DNA of 64,000 bases from Neocallimastix lanati (nom. inval.) (taxonomy: Eukaryota > Neocallimastigomycota > Neocallimastigomycetes > Neocallimastigales > Neocallimastigaceae). The stretch covers positions 623,693 to 687,692 of the forward strand of contig JACVTC010000101.1 in the NCBI GenBank assembly GCA_016946835.1. The letters are read 5' to 3'. The notes below the pieces were generated by a model. That model worked only from the letters and a program-made list of their open reading frames with translations. It was not told the DNA's origin and searched no databases. Position numbers and translations under genes: made by a program. Shown here in pieces: positions 38,801-49,450 of this stretch (position 1 is its first letter; every line of letters starts with the position of its first letter).

Positions 38801-40061
38801 TATATGCAGTTGGATTTGTTTCGTCATATCCAAGGAATATACCTGGAAGTGATGTTCCATTGAATTTTTTTTCTGAATTGCTTGGGTACATAGAAGAATG
38901 CCTGACATCCGAACACTCTGAATTTGTCATAGTCAACTCTTCTATTATATAATTCTTCAAAGGGTACTTTATTGTTGTTACCTGCATGTGGTAACCTATT
39001 ATGAATGTAGTTTGCGGTTCTTACTGCGTCTTCCCAGTATTTATGATTAAGTTTTCCTCCTTTCAACATAGAACCAGCATTGTATATTAGTGTACCTTGA
39101 AGTCTTTCCACCCTTCCGTTTTGTTGTGGATTATAAGCTATACTATTTTGATGTTCTATACCATTTTCGTCATAGAACTTGTCGAACTGGTTATTACAAA
39201 ATTCTGTTCCATTATCGGTTCTGATATGTTTAACATTGTAATTAAAGATGTTTTTTATTCTTTTGTACCACTTTATGAACGTATTAAATGTATCAGCTTT
39301 GCTTTTCATAAAATACACCCATGCATATCGTGTATAGTCATCTAATATTGTAAGAAAATATTTATATCCATAAAGAGAAGTATCTGGAGAAGATACCGTG
39401 TCCATATGAATCAGTTCGAAAGGTTCCTTGCTATTATTAATAACCTTTTTATATGGTTTATTTTTCATTTTATACGAACATATATTACAGCCTTCTTTTA
39501 TTTTAATTGTACTTAGTTTTTCCTTAATGTTATCTATGTTAGCATGACCTAAACGTTTGTGCCACAATTCAAAATTTTCTACATTCAGAGCTTTTATGAT
39601 ATTATTACATTTTATTGCATTATTTTGTATTGTGATTATATTTTATTTTATTTTTAAACGTTCAAATTTATATATTCTTGAGTTATTTGATTTTGTTGTC
39701 GTTATTCTTTTTCCTCCTGGATCAAATATAGTTACTAGATTTTTGTTATTATGTCTATAAAATAAGGTTTTGTAGCCTTCATCACTTAAATTATCTATTG
39801 ATAATAGGCTTCTCTTAAATTCTGGTATATACAATACATTCTTTAATTTAGTTTCGTTATTATTAATGTATCCTATATACGAACCAATGTATGTAGCATC
39901 AACTGTATCACCATCAGCGAATTGAATTATTTCATTACATTTTCTTTTATCAATCAATGTATCAGAATTATTAGTCATATGATATGTAGCACCAGAATCT
40001 ATCGTCCAACTAACTATACTTTTTGATACTTTTTGGAATATTCTTCTGTTCTGCTAAATTT
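35836..40061 (-). pseudogene. E1 Pol: protease, integrase, RT, RNase H (multiple frameshifts)
   Basis: The protease motif DSGA lies at 39999-39988. Integrase has its zinc module (WHKRLGH with CNIC) near 39565-39480, then ILDDYTRYAW and RTDNGTEF and NGRVERLQ of the catalytic core. An Asn-rich linker covers about 38720-37400. Reverse transcriptase covers about 37370-36430 (RKARLVARGF, QIDIKSAYLNAELDEEVYME, and YVDD at 36773-36762). RNase H is read in pieces to a stop at 35836-35838 (STTAESEYYAIDE). Frame changes occur near 39600, 38900, 37950, 37110, 36820 and 36430, so the copy cannot make an intact polyprotein as sequenced. Confidence 0.88.
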
Positions 40062-40142
40062 GATAGATAGTAGCTACTCTTGATATTCGCTGGAAGTGTT
40101 ACCTTGTTTACACTGGTGTTCCTTATATTCTTTTTATTTTCT

Positions 40143-41151
40143 TTAGTAGTATTTTGGCCTCGGTGCCACAGCATTTGATGATTCTCCTTCGTCATCAGTA
40201 TCATAATCTCTCAGATCATTTATAGAATCTGCAAATTCACAGTAGGTTTCTGGTTTTTTATTAGTAGCATTATTGGCATGTGCTCTATTATTACTTTTAT
40301 TATTCTTATTCTTTCTATTGTGCCAGCAGTTCTTTGGTATATGACCTATCTTCCCGCATATAAAACATTTTCTATTTTCTTTATTGTTATTATTCTTGTT
40401 ATTGCTTCTGTTGTTTTCTTTACTTTCAAGTTGAGTTCTGTTATTTACTTTAGTTGTATTTAAAATGACTGCTGCTTTGTTTCTTTGTTTATTTTTTAAT
40501 TCTTCCTTTAAATATTTTATGTATGGAATTGTCGTTTTCAAGAGTTTACAACTTTCAGTGTATTTTTTCTTGGTTGAAATAATATTTATTTCTATGACAG
40601 TTTCATAAGGTAACGCAGAATACAAAATATTGTATTTCTTTTCTTCAGATAGCACTTCACCAAGTACGTACAGTTCTGCAAAAATTCTATCTAATTCGGC
40701 AATGAATAAGGATATATCTGAATCCTTTTGATATATCAATGTTTCCAGTTGATTATTTAGTTCATTCTTTTTTTCTTCATTAGATTTATTATTCCCTTCC
40801 ATTATGATTCTCCAGACATCATAAGCGGTATTTCTTCTAAAATCTGTTTTAGCTTTCAATTTCTTCTGAAATGCTATTACTTATCAAAAATTTGGCAGTA
40901 GCATCCTTTCTAATCATTTCCTTGGTAACCTGTTCCTCATAATATAAGATATGAGAATTTCTTACTTTTTTTATATGGTCACTTCTTTTGTTTTCTGGAA
41001 TTTCGTTCTCTTGTATTGTTTTTAATAATCTTTCATCGATATATTCTACGACACCGTTTATTTGTAAGACCATTTCCATGTCAGGTAACCAAATGTTATA
41101 ATTGTCTTTCGTCAACATTACTTTTGTTGACGTTACATTTGTTATGCTCAT
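40143..41151 (-). pseudogene. E1 Gag (frameshifted)
   Basis: It starts at ATG 41151 with a copia-type Gag (DNYNIWLPDMEMVLQ). The first frame stops at 40849, and the second, open from 40859, continues the protein, so there is one frameshift near 40855. The second frame ends in an Asn/Lys-rich region with a CCHC zinc knuckle, CFICGKIGHIPKNC, at about 40368-40326. Gag forms the virus-like particle that packages element RNA. Confidence 0.85.
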
Positions 41152-41240
41152 TTTTAGATTGAGTTTTTGTTATTATTTTTTAAAAAATTATTTTATTTTT
41201 ATGTTCACAACACTACAAATATTTTGCACATATAAGTCTA

Positions 41241-41254
41241 TGAGACTCTTAATC
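41241..41254 (-). other. E1 primer-binding site (half-tRNA-Lys type)
   Basis: Minus strand GATTAAGAGTCTCA directly follows the 5' LTR. It is the complement of TGAGACTCTTAATC, the anticodon stem-loop of tRNA-Lys(CUU). The same 14-mer follows the 5' LTRs of E2 and E3. Confidence 0.8.
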
Positions 41255-41496
41255 TTTTAAATTTATTTTTGTTTTTTATTAATCACTTTTATTTATTTTA
41301 TTAAGTTCTTATTTTCAATTATAAAAAATATTATTATTTTTATATCAATACATTTACATAATACAATCATATTTTTGTACTAGCTCATTATTATAATATA
41401 TATAAGCCTTAAATATTTAGTTAACATATACAATATTTATTTTAAATATATTTTAACTTAATAATTAATAAACTATAATAAACTTTATTTTTAACA
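41255..41496 (-). repeat. E1 5' LTR (242 bp)
   Basis: A near-identical copy of the LTR at 35564-35807. Its 3' end on the minus strand abuts the primer-binding site. Confidence 0.92.
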
Positions 41497-41607
41497 TATA
41501 TCTCTTTAAACTCTTTTCATGGAGAATGTAGATGAGAAATTTTTTTAAAAAAAAAAAATTTTTTTTAATAAATTTATATTTATTTTAGTTTATATGGAGT
41601 GTGATTG

Positions 41608-41649
<42 letters not shown>

Positions 41650-41856
41650 ATTGATATTTTCATTTCTTTATCTAAAAGGTAATTTAATATACTTCTTATT
41701 ATTTATTATTAGTAGGTATTTTTTTTTTTTTTTAATAATTATTATCATTAAAAATTCAATTTATTTATTGATATAAATCAATTTTAATATTTAAAATTTA
41801 TAAATATTTAATCAATATATTTATTAATAATATAAACATAATGAAATAGTTAATTA

Positions 41857-41894
<38 letters not shown>

Positions 41895-42088
41895 TTCAGT
41901 AATAAAGTTAATATTAAGAATGAAAACAGAAAAAAAATTAGTTAAATGAAGAAATAATAATAATAACATTATAATAATTATTAATATTAAATTTTAAAGG
42001 TTTTTTTTTTTTTATATAATAATATGTCTTTATTATTATTATTAATTATATATATTTTTTATTTTTTATTTTTTTTTAAGTTTATCAA

Positions 42089-42152
<64 letters not shown>

Positions 42153-42377
42153 TTAAAAAAGAAAAATTAAAAACATTTAATGATGAAAATTCATTAATAT
42201 TAAAAATAATTATTATTATTATTATTTTTTTTTTTTTAAATCTCTTAAATAAATATAAACTTTTAAAAGTTATATATATATTTATGATATTTTATTTTTT
42301 ATCTATCCTACATTCTACTTTATAAATGAATTTTTTTTTCATGGAAAACTTCATTATTTTTTATTATTTTTTATTAT

Positions 42378-42411
<34 letters not shown>

Positions 42412-43597
42412 TGTTTATTTATTTATTTAGTTTAATTTTATTTATTAAAAATTATTATATATAAATTTATATCCATATATAATTATTATTATTATTATTA
42501 TTATTATTATTTTATAATTATTTTCTTTTTCTATATTATTTTAAACATTTTTTAATTATTTAATTTTTTTTTATATTATTAAATCATGCTTCAATTTTGA
42601 TTTTAAATTTTTAATTTTATTTCATTTTTTTATTCCATTTTATTTTCTTTTTCTTTTATTTTTATTTATTTAATTTAATATTAAAAAAAAAACAACTTTT
42701 TATTCTGAATTTTAGAGTTTTAGTCCTTTTTCTTCCTATTATTTTTTTTTAAAAAAATTCATTTATATCCATCAATATTAATAATAAACAAACAAATATA
42801 TCAAATATATTTATTTATTATTATTATTATTATTTTTTAAATTTGGAGGGAAGAGAATTTATTATCATACCTATTTCATTTCATAATAGTGATATATACA
42901 TATATATTTCTTTTTTCAATAAATATTATATCTAAATAAGAATTTAAATAATTAATTAAAGAAAAAAAACTTTTGATTTTAAATGAATAAATAAATAAAT
43001 GAATGAATACATATATATATAAAAGGAAGGAAGAATTAATTAGAGAATGGAAAAAGCTTTTTTAAAAAAAAAAATTATATTTATACTTTTTAATAAATGA
43101 ATTTAATATATCTATATATTTTCTATTTTAATAAAAAAAAAATAGAATTGATCTTTTTAATTATTATAAGTATTTTTTAACTTTTTATTTTACAATACTT
43201 TTTTTTTTCATTATTATTATTTATTTTAAATATATTAATAATTTTCATATTTTCATTATTTATAAAAGAATATAAAAAAATAAAAATAAATTGAATTTTT
43301 TTTTATTAATATTCATTGTTAAAATTCTTATATATATATATATTATAATTATTTAGTTATTTCTTAATTTTAATTAAAATTAAAAATTATTTCTATCTTT
43401 TATTTTATTTTTTTCTTTTTTTTCTATTATTAATGAAATACATGGAGTTTATTCTCAAATTTTTCTTATGTGGTAAAAAAAAATGGTTTAACGGATAAAT
43501 TATAAAAGTTTGATTAATTTTATTTAATTTATTATTTATTATTATTATTTATTATTATTTATTATTATTTATTATTATTATTATTATTTATTATTAT
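41497..43597. other. Simple-sequence spacer between E1 and E2
   Basis: Homopolymers (T-run near 42089-42146, A-runs near 41609-41648 and 41862-41890), (TTA)n near 42480 and TTATTA repeats near 43530-43597. I see no gene. Confidence 0.7.
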
Positions 43598-43866
43598 TGT
43601 TAAAAATAATGATTCGTCATACAATAAATAAATTAAAATAAAATATAAATTAATATAAATAATGAAATAATTTCATTGTATAAAAAAAAGTATAAATACA
43701 AAAGGATATATTTTGTTTTTGAAAAACATAGATATAACCATAATAATATATATAAAAAATAGAATGTAATAACAAAATATATTAAATAAAAAAACATGTC
43801 TTTAATAAAACTCTTAAATATCTTTTTAATAAAAATTGAGTGTCATCTAATTTTGTTCTTTTAACA
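43598..43866 (+). repeat. E2 5' LTR (269 bp)
   Basis: It starts TGTTAAAA and ends TTTTAACA, so it has canonical TG/CA ends with an 8-bp terminal inverted repeat. No second copy is in the window, so the left edge rests on these termini. Confidence 0.75.
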
Positions 43867-43880
43867 GATTAAGAGTCTCA
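43867..43880 (+). other. E2 primer-binding site (half-tRNA-Lys type)
   Basis: GATTAAGAGTCTCA directly follows the LTR and is identical to the E1 and E3 sites. Confidence 0.8.
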
Positions 43881-44189
43881 GTCATACCGATTGAGAATTT
43901 CATAAAAGTTAAGCTTTAAATTTTCATTATACTTGCTTATTAATAAATAAACATAAATAAATAAATAAATAAACAATGTCTTACAAATACTAATTTTTTT
44001 TTATTTTTCTATTCTTTGAACATATACACATGAGAAATTACTCAATTTTGAAAATTATAAATAAACAGTAATTCTTCAAACGGATAAGTATTGAATTTTA
44101 AAAACGCATAAATCATTGAAGATAAAAATCATAAAAAAAAAGTAAAAAAATAATAATAAAATAAAATAAATAAAACATAGTAAAGATAA

Positions 44190-44540
44190 GTCAGCTATAA
44201 TATTTAAGCTGAAGTTTAAAAAATAAAGGAAACAAAAATAAACAAATAATGTTTTTCACATTTAAGCTAAAATGCATATAAAGAAAGAATAAAAAAAAAA
44301 AATAAAGTCAGCACTATAATTTTAAGCTGAAGGATAAAATAAAGAAATAAATAATATCCAAGGTCAGCTATTAATGTTTAAGCTGAAGGATATAAAGTAA
44401 AAGAGTATAAAATAAAAAATATATATTTATAATATCTTAGGTCAGCTATAAATGTTTAAGCTGAAGGTTATAAATTAAAGGAATATGAAATAAAAAATAT
44501 ATATATAATATTTAAGGTCAGCTATAAATGATTAAGCTGA
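44190..44540 (+). repeat. Five hairpin repeats in the E2 leader
   Basis: Five units contain TCAGC near 44191, 44308, 44364, 44442 and 44518, each followed after about a dozen bases by AAGCTGA. TCAGCT and AGCTGA are complementary, so each unit can fold into a 6-bp stem-loop. The last three units also share flanking sequence (AAGGTCAGCTATAAATG). The 1.2-kb untranslated leader otherwise shows only AT-rich sequence. A packaging or translation-control role is a guess. Confidence 0.75.
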
Positions 44541-45096
44541 AGGTTATAAATTAAAGGAGTATGAAATTAAACTAAAAATAGACATTTAAACAAAAAAAAA
44601 TATAAACTTCAAATTAAATAATAAATTAAAAGGGAAATAATAATATAAATCGTTCAGTATAATAATATTTTAATATAAATAAAAGCACTAAAAATAGAAT
44701 TTTAATTATAAAATTGTTATCATTAATACTAACAATATAACGAACCAATACAATAAAAATAATCATATAAATAATATCATTTATAATGTATATATATATA
44801 AAAAAAAAGGTTATTTTTAATATAAATATTTATATTAAAAGTTTTATTTATATTAATTTAATTTAACAAAAAGTCAAATGTGCAAATCAACATTCATCAA
44901 TCCAATAAAAAGATTTATTTTCATTATGAAAATATAAATTTTATTTATATACTTATTTATCCATATATATAATTATATCATTCGAAATGTATAAAAAAGA
45001 CAACAAGAAAACTCATATTTTATTCTCCAATTTAAAATATATATATATATTGATTAAATCGTTTAAAACAATAATTACAGTATTAATTCATTCAAA

Positions 45097-47834
45097 ATGC
45101 CAAGACCATCTAGAAATAATAATTATCGTCTTTTAGATATCACCAATGATATCTTACCCAAAGGGATTCAATTCAACTACCCGGAAAACTTCAACAATGT
45201 ATGTGAACTAACTCTAGAAAATTTCCAATATTGGAGGACCAATATCCTATATCTACTTACTATCAATAATTTAGAAGAATATATTAGTTCGCCTGTTGTG
45301 AAGAAACTTAAAAGGCGCGATATCACGGACAATATAGAAAACTATATAATAGACAATTTTGATGGGTCCTTAGTGTATGCTCCAAACACTACTAAGGAGG
45401 ACATAAAGAAAGATATTCTCGTCAAGTGGATCATTACCAACAGCTTCGGCGAGAAAACAAAAGCACTACTTAAGAGCCACAACAAAACCGCCTACCAAAT
45501 GTGGCAATTTCTTCAAGAGTCTTTCACTTTAGGCGTTGAACATAAAAAGATGATCCTAAAACAAAAACTAAATTTATTAAAGTTCAATATGGAGGATGAC
45601 ATTCATATTTTTATCGCAAACCTCCAAAACATGATAGAGGAATTAGAGAATATAGATTCCACAATGGCAGACAATGTAAAGGTAGGAATCTTAGCCAGGG
45701 CCTTCCAGAAGATTTAAAATGGATCAATGTTTTTCAGTTTAATAATAATTGGAAAGAATGCTGTGCCTATGTGAAAAGACTGATTCTGGATATCGTATAT
45801 TCGAGGTTAAAAGAAAAAGAGATACTAGAATTAAAGCCAAAAAACGTTTTCAACCTTCAAACCAAGAACAACCATATCCATAATAAATTAAACCACAAAT
45901 TAAGACGAAGAAGGAATGGAAGATGCTTTCTTTCTTTGTGGAAAATACGGCCATTATCAAAAAGAGTGTTTCAAAAACAAAAGAAATAAAACTAAAAGGT
46001 TTGGTAAAAATAAATTAAACAAAAACAAAGAAAGAAAATGTAATCCTAACCCTTCAAGCAACAAACCAGTATATTCAATAGATGCTTCTAATAATTACAA
46101 AGATAATTATCAAGAGGATTTTATAAAAGATTATAACTTGGAAAGTGCAATAGAAATTAATAGCATCGAGACTGATAATAATTACAACAAATTAACACAA
46201 GAAATAAATAATAACAATTTCATGATTTGGATCCTCGATTCTGGTGCTTCAATAAGCACTACCAATGATATTAATTCCCTTATCAACCTCAAAAAGTGCA
46301 ACACAAATATTATACTTGCCGATGGAAAAGAAATACGTTCAAGTTATATTGGAGACTTTGTTGGTTACATAGACGAACATAAATTTATCCTAAAAGATGT
46401 TTTTTACTCAAAATTTATCAAAAGAAACACAATATCAATAAATCAATTGATTAAACAAAATTACAAAATAATATTCAACAACAATAATAATTCAACTCAA
46501 GCTATCATTTATAATGAAGATGGAAAAAGAATTTATAATTCAATATCGGACAACAAAAACATTTTTAAAGTTTTTATCTCAAAAAAACCCATCTAAATTT
46601 ACATATGATAATCAAAACAATAAATATGAAATCAACAAAGTGAAAATCAACAATTATAAAATGATGAACCTGTGGCATAGACGTCTTGGCCACTATGATA
46701 TTTCAAAAATTAAAGACAAATTAAGCAACATCAACATTAAAAATAACAAATGTTCCATTTGCATTAATTCAAAAATGAAAAATAAACCCTACAAACTTTC
46801 AACTAATAAAACTAATCAAATATTTGATCTAATACATTTAGATTTGGTTGGTCCGATCACACCCTCTATTAACAATAATAAATATTTTCTATCCATCCTT
46901 GATGATTTTTCTCGCTTCGCATGGGTTATATTTTCTGAAAATAAAACAGACATATTCAACAAATTTATTATCTGGCACAACAACATATATAATACATTTA
47001 ATATTAACGTCAAATCAATCAAGTCAGATAATGGTAAAGAATTTAGCAATACTAATTTCCAAACATTTTGTCAAGAGAATGGAATAATCCATAACTTCAT
47101 AGTTCCATATAATCCTTCCCAAAATGGAAAAGTCGAAAGACTTAACGGTATCCTTATCTCTTCTGCAAAAGCTCTGTTAAATGAAGCGAAACTTAGTCGC
47201 CATTTTTGGGAGTACGCAGTAGATACAGCTAACTTTATCCATAATAGACTCCCTCATCAAGGCAATGAAAACAAAGTCCCTTACGAGATACTTTACAAAA
47301 ATCCGCTAATTATAATATATTTCGTGTTTTTGGATGCCGTGTGTACTTTTATGTTCCAAAAGAACTTCGATCGAAATTCGACAACAACGCCCATCCTGGT
47401 ATCTTTATTGGTTACTGCAATAATACTAATGCATATAAAATTTTCGATTTAATATATAACAAAATTGTTACCGCCCGTACTGTTGAATTCATGGAAAACG
47501 AACCCGGAAACCTGCTTTTATATCACTTCCCTACCAATAACGAATTCAGGGAGAGCAGTCATATAAAATTTTTAAAACAATATCCTCATAGCAATCAATC
47601 AATTTACTTAGATAATAAATCGGATATTAATATAAAATCAAAAGAAAATAAAATGAATAACAACATAGCAAATAATAATCAAATTTTTCACATACCTGAC
47701 AATACAAGAAATAATAATATGAATAATAATATTAGCAACAATATTAACAATAAAACCAAAAATAATACCAAAAATAATACCAACAATAATACCAACAATA
47801 ATATCAATAATATTATCAACAACAACAACGACAG
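45097..47834 (+). pseudogene. E2 Gag-Pol (Gag, protease, integrase; frameshifted, truncated)
   Basis: Gag starts at ATG 45097. The frame shifts near 45705 and again at the zinc knuckle (45920-45980), where an extra TTTC inside TGCTTTCTTTCTTTGTGG separates the first Cys from CGKYGHYQKEC. The protease motif LDSGAS lies near 46233-46250. Integrase has WHRRLGHYDISKI, CSIC, ILDDFSRFAW, KSDNGKEF and NGKVERLNG between 46670 and 47150. Another shift falls near 47310, before the copia GKQ-like region (FYVPKELRSKF, GIFIGYCN). The Asn-rich linker is cut at 47834. Confidence 0.88.
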
Positions 47835-48374
47835 TGTAACGAAGGTGCTTCTATTGTAAAGGCGGGATGAGATATAGAAACACAGAAAGGAGAAAACTCA
47901 ATAGGTTTACACTATCTGTATAAATAATTCGTTTTATTAGAAATATTTTTTATTAATTATAAAATTTAAAATAATTATTAATATTAATCAACAAGGTAAT
48001 ATTTCGAATTACTTATACGTTAATTATTATTAATAAAAGCACGAAGAAAAATATTTTCATTCGTGAAGTTCGCACTATTTATACTTTTAACGGAAAAACA
48101 GTTTTAACATGTAAAAATAATTTTAAAGAAATATTTAGAAATATGTTTGTAATAATTAATAATGTAAAGTTTCTAGAATATAGATTTTAATTGATGAAAA
48201 TGAATCTTATCAAAAAAGAATAAAATAATTTATATAATAAGAATTTCTAAATTCATTTCGGTTGAATTACGAACCGAAAGAATCTTTAACTTTCTATAAT
48301 TTTATACAGAAAGAATATTCAAGAAGATATTATTAATAATTAATAAAATAATTAATAAAATAATTATTAATGCA
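47835..48374 (+). repeat. E5 5' LTR (about 540 bp, predicted)
   Basis: It starts TGTAACGAAGG and ends near TGCA. A TATA-like box, TATAAATA, lies at 47919-47926. The left edge is exact because it interrupts the Asn-rich linker of E2. The right edge is estimated from the primer site. Confidence 0.6.
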
Positions 48375-48377
48375 AAA

Positions 48378-48450
48378 TGGGTTGAGGTGTGAGTCGAACC
48401 CATGAAGTATTAGTCATGGTCGATGTAACTAACCATTGAACCAAAGTTCT
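48378..48450 (+). other. E5 primer-binding site and tRNA-like stretch
   Basis: TGGGTTGAGGTGTGAGTCG starts three bases after the presumed LTR end and is complementary to a tRNA 3' end including CCA and the T-arm GGGTTCGACTC. Complementarity continues: on the minus strand the block has an A-box-like TGGTTCAATGG and a B-box-like GGTTCGACTCA at normal tRNA spacing. Acceptor, D and anticodon stems do not pair, so it is not a functional tRNA gene. Confidence 0.5.
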
Positions 48451-48467
48451 AATTTTACTAACTGTTG

Positions 48468-49441
48468 TGTAATAATCATACTAAGTTCTATCACTAAATA
48501 TGATTATTAACTTCAACTTAATGACTAATTCATTAAGTTGAGAAATAAAATAAAAATAAAAACTTTACCTAAAAAGAGAGTTTATTATAAAATTAATTAT
48601 AATAACAACACAAAAAGTAAAAGAAGGAATATTTAGATAAATTTGGTTTTAAGAAATATGTTTTTTGAATAAAATGTTTTATTAATTTATTAAAATTTAA
48701 AATATAAAATTGCTATTATTATAACTATATTTTTATAATAATAACTCTTGATTTCTTAAAGGGAAATCAAGAGCCTTATTTATATTTTTTTATGGAAATA
48801 AGGTTAAATAAAAAGGTTTTCTAATCTTAAAAAATATCTTATCTAGAAAAAGATTAGAAGAAAAAACTAGATTTTTGATCGATATTCTATTCATATCGAT
48901 CATCGTATATATTAAGTAAAACCAAATATATTATTTTATATTTGGATAAAACCTTAATATATCGATTTCCTAAATTTTAATTTAGATCATCTAATAAAAG
49001 GAAAAATCAATAATAACCGGAATGATCTAAATTATTCTATTCTATCTTTCTAAATATTATTTTTAAAATCTAATCTAAACTTATTAACATAAAACTATCT
49101 TTAAACTAGAATACAGAATTATAAAAAATACAGAAACTTATTAATTGTTCTTTTAAATGTACAATGTAAAAAATAAATAAAACTAATGTTTACATTAACT
49201 TGATAATTAAATGAATAACTAAATAAAATTAATAATATTAATAAGTGTACATATAATAATTATTTAAATAAATTTTCTAATATTATTTAAGTGTATGAAT
49301 AATTGCAATTATAATAAATTTGATAATAATATCTCAATGTATGAATTAATTATAATTTAAATAAATTTATAATTATTATCAATAATTATAAAGACTAAGA
49401 AATAATAATTATTTATTAGTAAATAATTATTATTTCTTACA
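48468..49441 (-). repeat. E4 3' LTR (974 bp)
   Basis: Plus strand starts TGTAATAATCATAC and ends TTATTTCTTACA, giving inverted TGTAA/TTACA ends. The pol stop codon lies nine bases outside it, so there is almost no 3' untranslated region. Confidence 0.93.
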
Positions 49442-49450
49442 TTGCTCCAT

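Larger units (their letters stand above)
35564..41496 (-). mobile_element. E1: Ty1/copia LTR retrotransposon with both LTRs
   Basis: The 5.9-kb element is bounded by TATAT on both sides (35559-35563 and 41497-41501), a 5-bp target duplication. The 5' LTR is 41255-41496 and the 3' LTR is 35564-35807. Domain order on the minus strand is Gag with zinc knuckle, protease, integrase, Asn-rich linker, reverse transcriptase, RNase H. Integrase before reverse transcriptase is diagnostic of copia. The two LTRs differ by about two substitutions and one 2-bp indel, so the insertion is fairly recent. Even so, the reading frame is broken at many points, so this copy is not autonomous as sequenced. Confidence 0.95.
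43598..47834 (+). mobile_element. E2: Ty1/copia element, 5' part, broken by E5
   Basis: The 5' LTR (43598-43866) is followed by the same tRNA-Lys half site, a leader of about 1.2 kb, and Gag, protease and integrase in the copia order. Coding similarity stops in the Asn-rich linker at 47834, exactly where a TG-starting LTR with a promoter-like TATA begins. Reverse transcriptase and RNase H are absent and are expected beyond the window. The left flank ends ATTAT (43593-43597). Several frameshifts show it is an old, inactive copy. Confidence 0.88.
47835..48467 (+). mobile_element. E5: Ty3/gypsy element, left part (5' LTR and PBS)
   Basis: It begins with an LTR-like TG inside the coding region of E2; the last five E2 bases are GACAG. 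The LTR ends near 48374 and is followed by a TGG-starting site typical of gypsy elements. E4 interrupts it at 48467/48468. The remainder resumes at 61203 and carries a gypsy Gag on the same strand. That both halves belong to one element is inferred from E4's clean TGTTG duplication. The second LTR of E5 is not in the window. Confidence 0.65.

Noticed and set aside
46816-47087. Small frames on both strands inside the E2 integrase
   Set aside because: Shadow frames of the integrase reading.
48378-48450. Functional tRNA gene on the minus strand
   Set aside because: A- and B-box-like matches exist, but acceptor, D and anticodon stems do not pair. Best explained as a primer-binding region.
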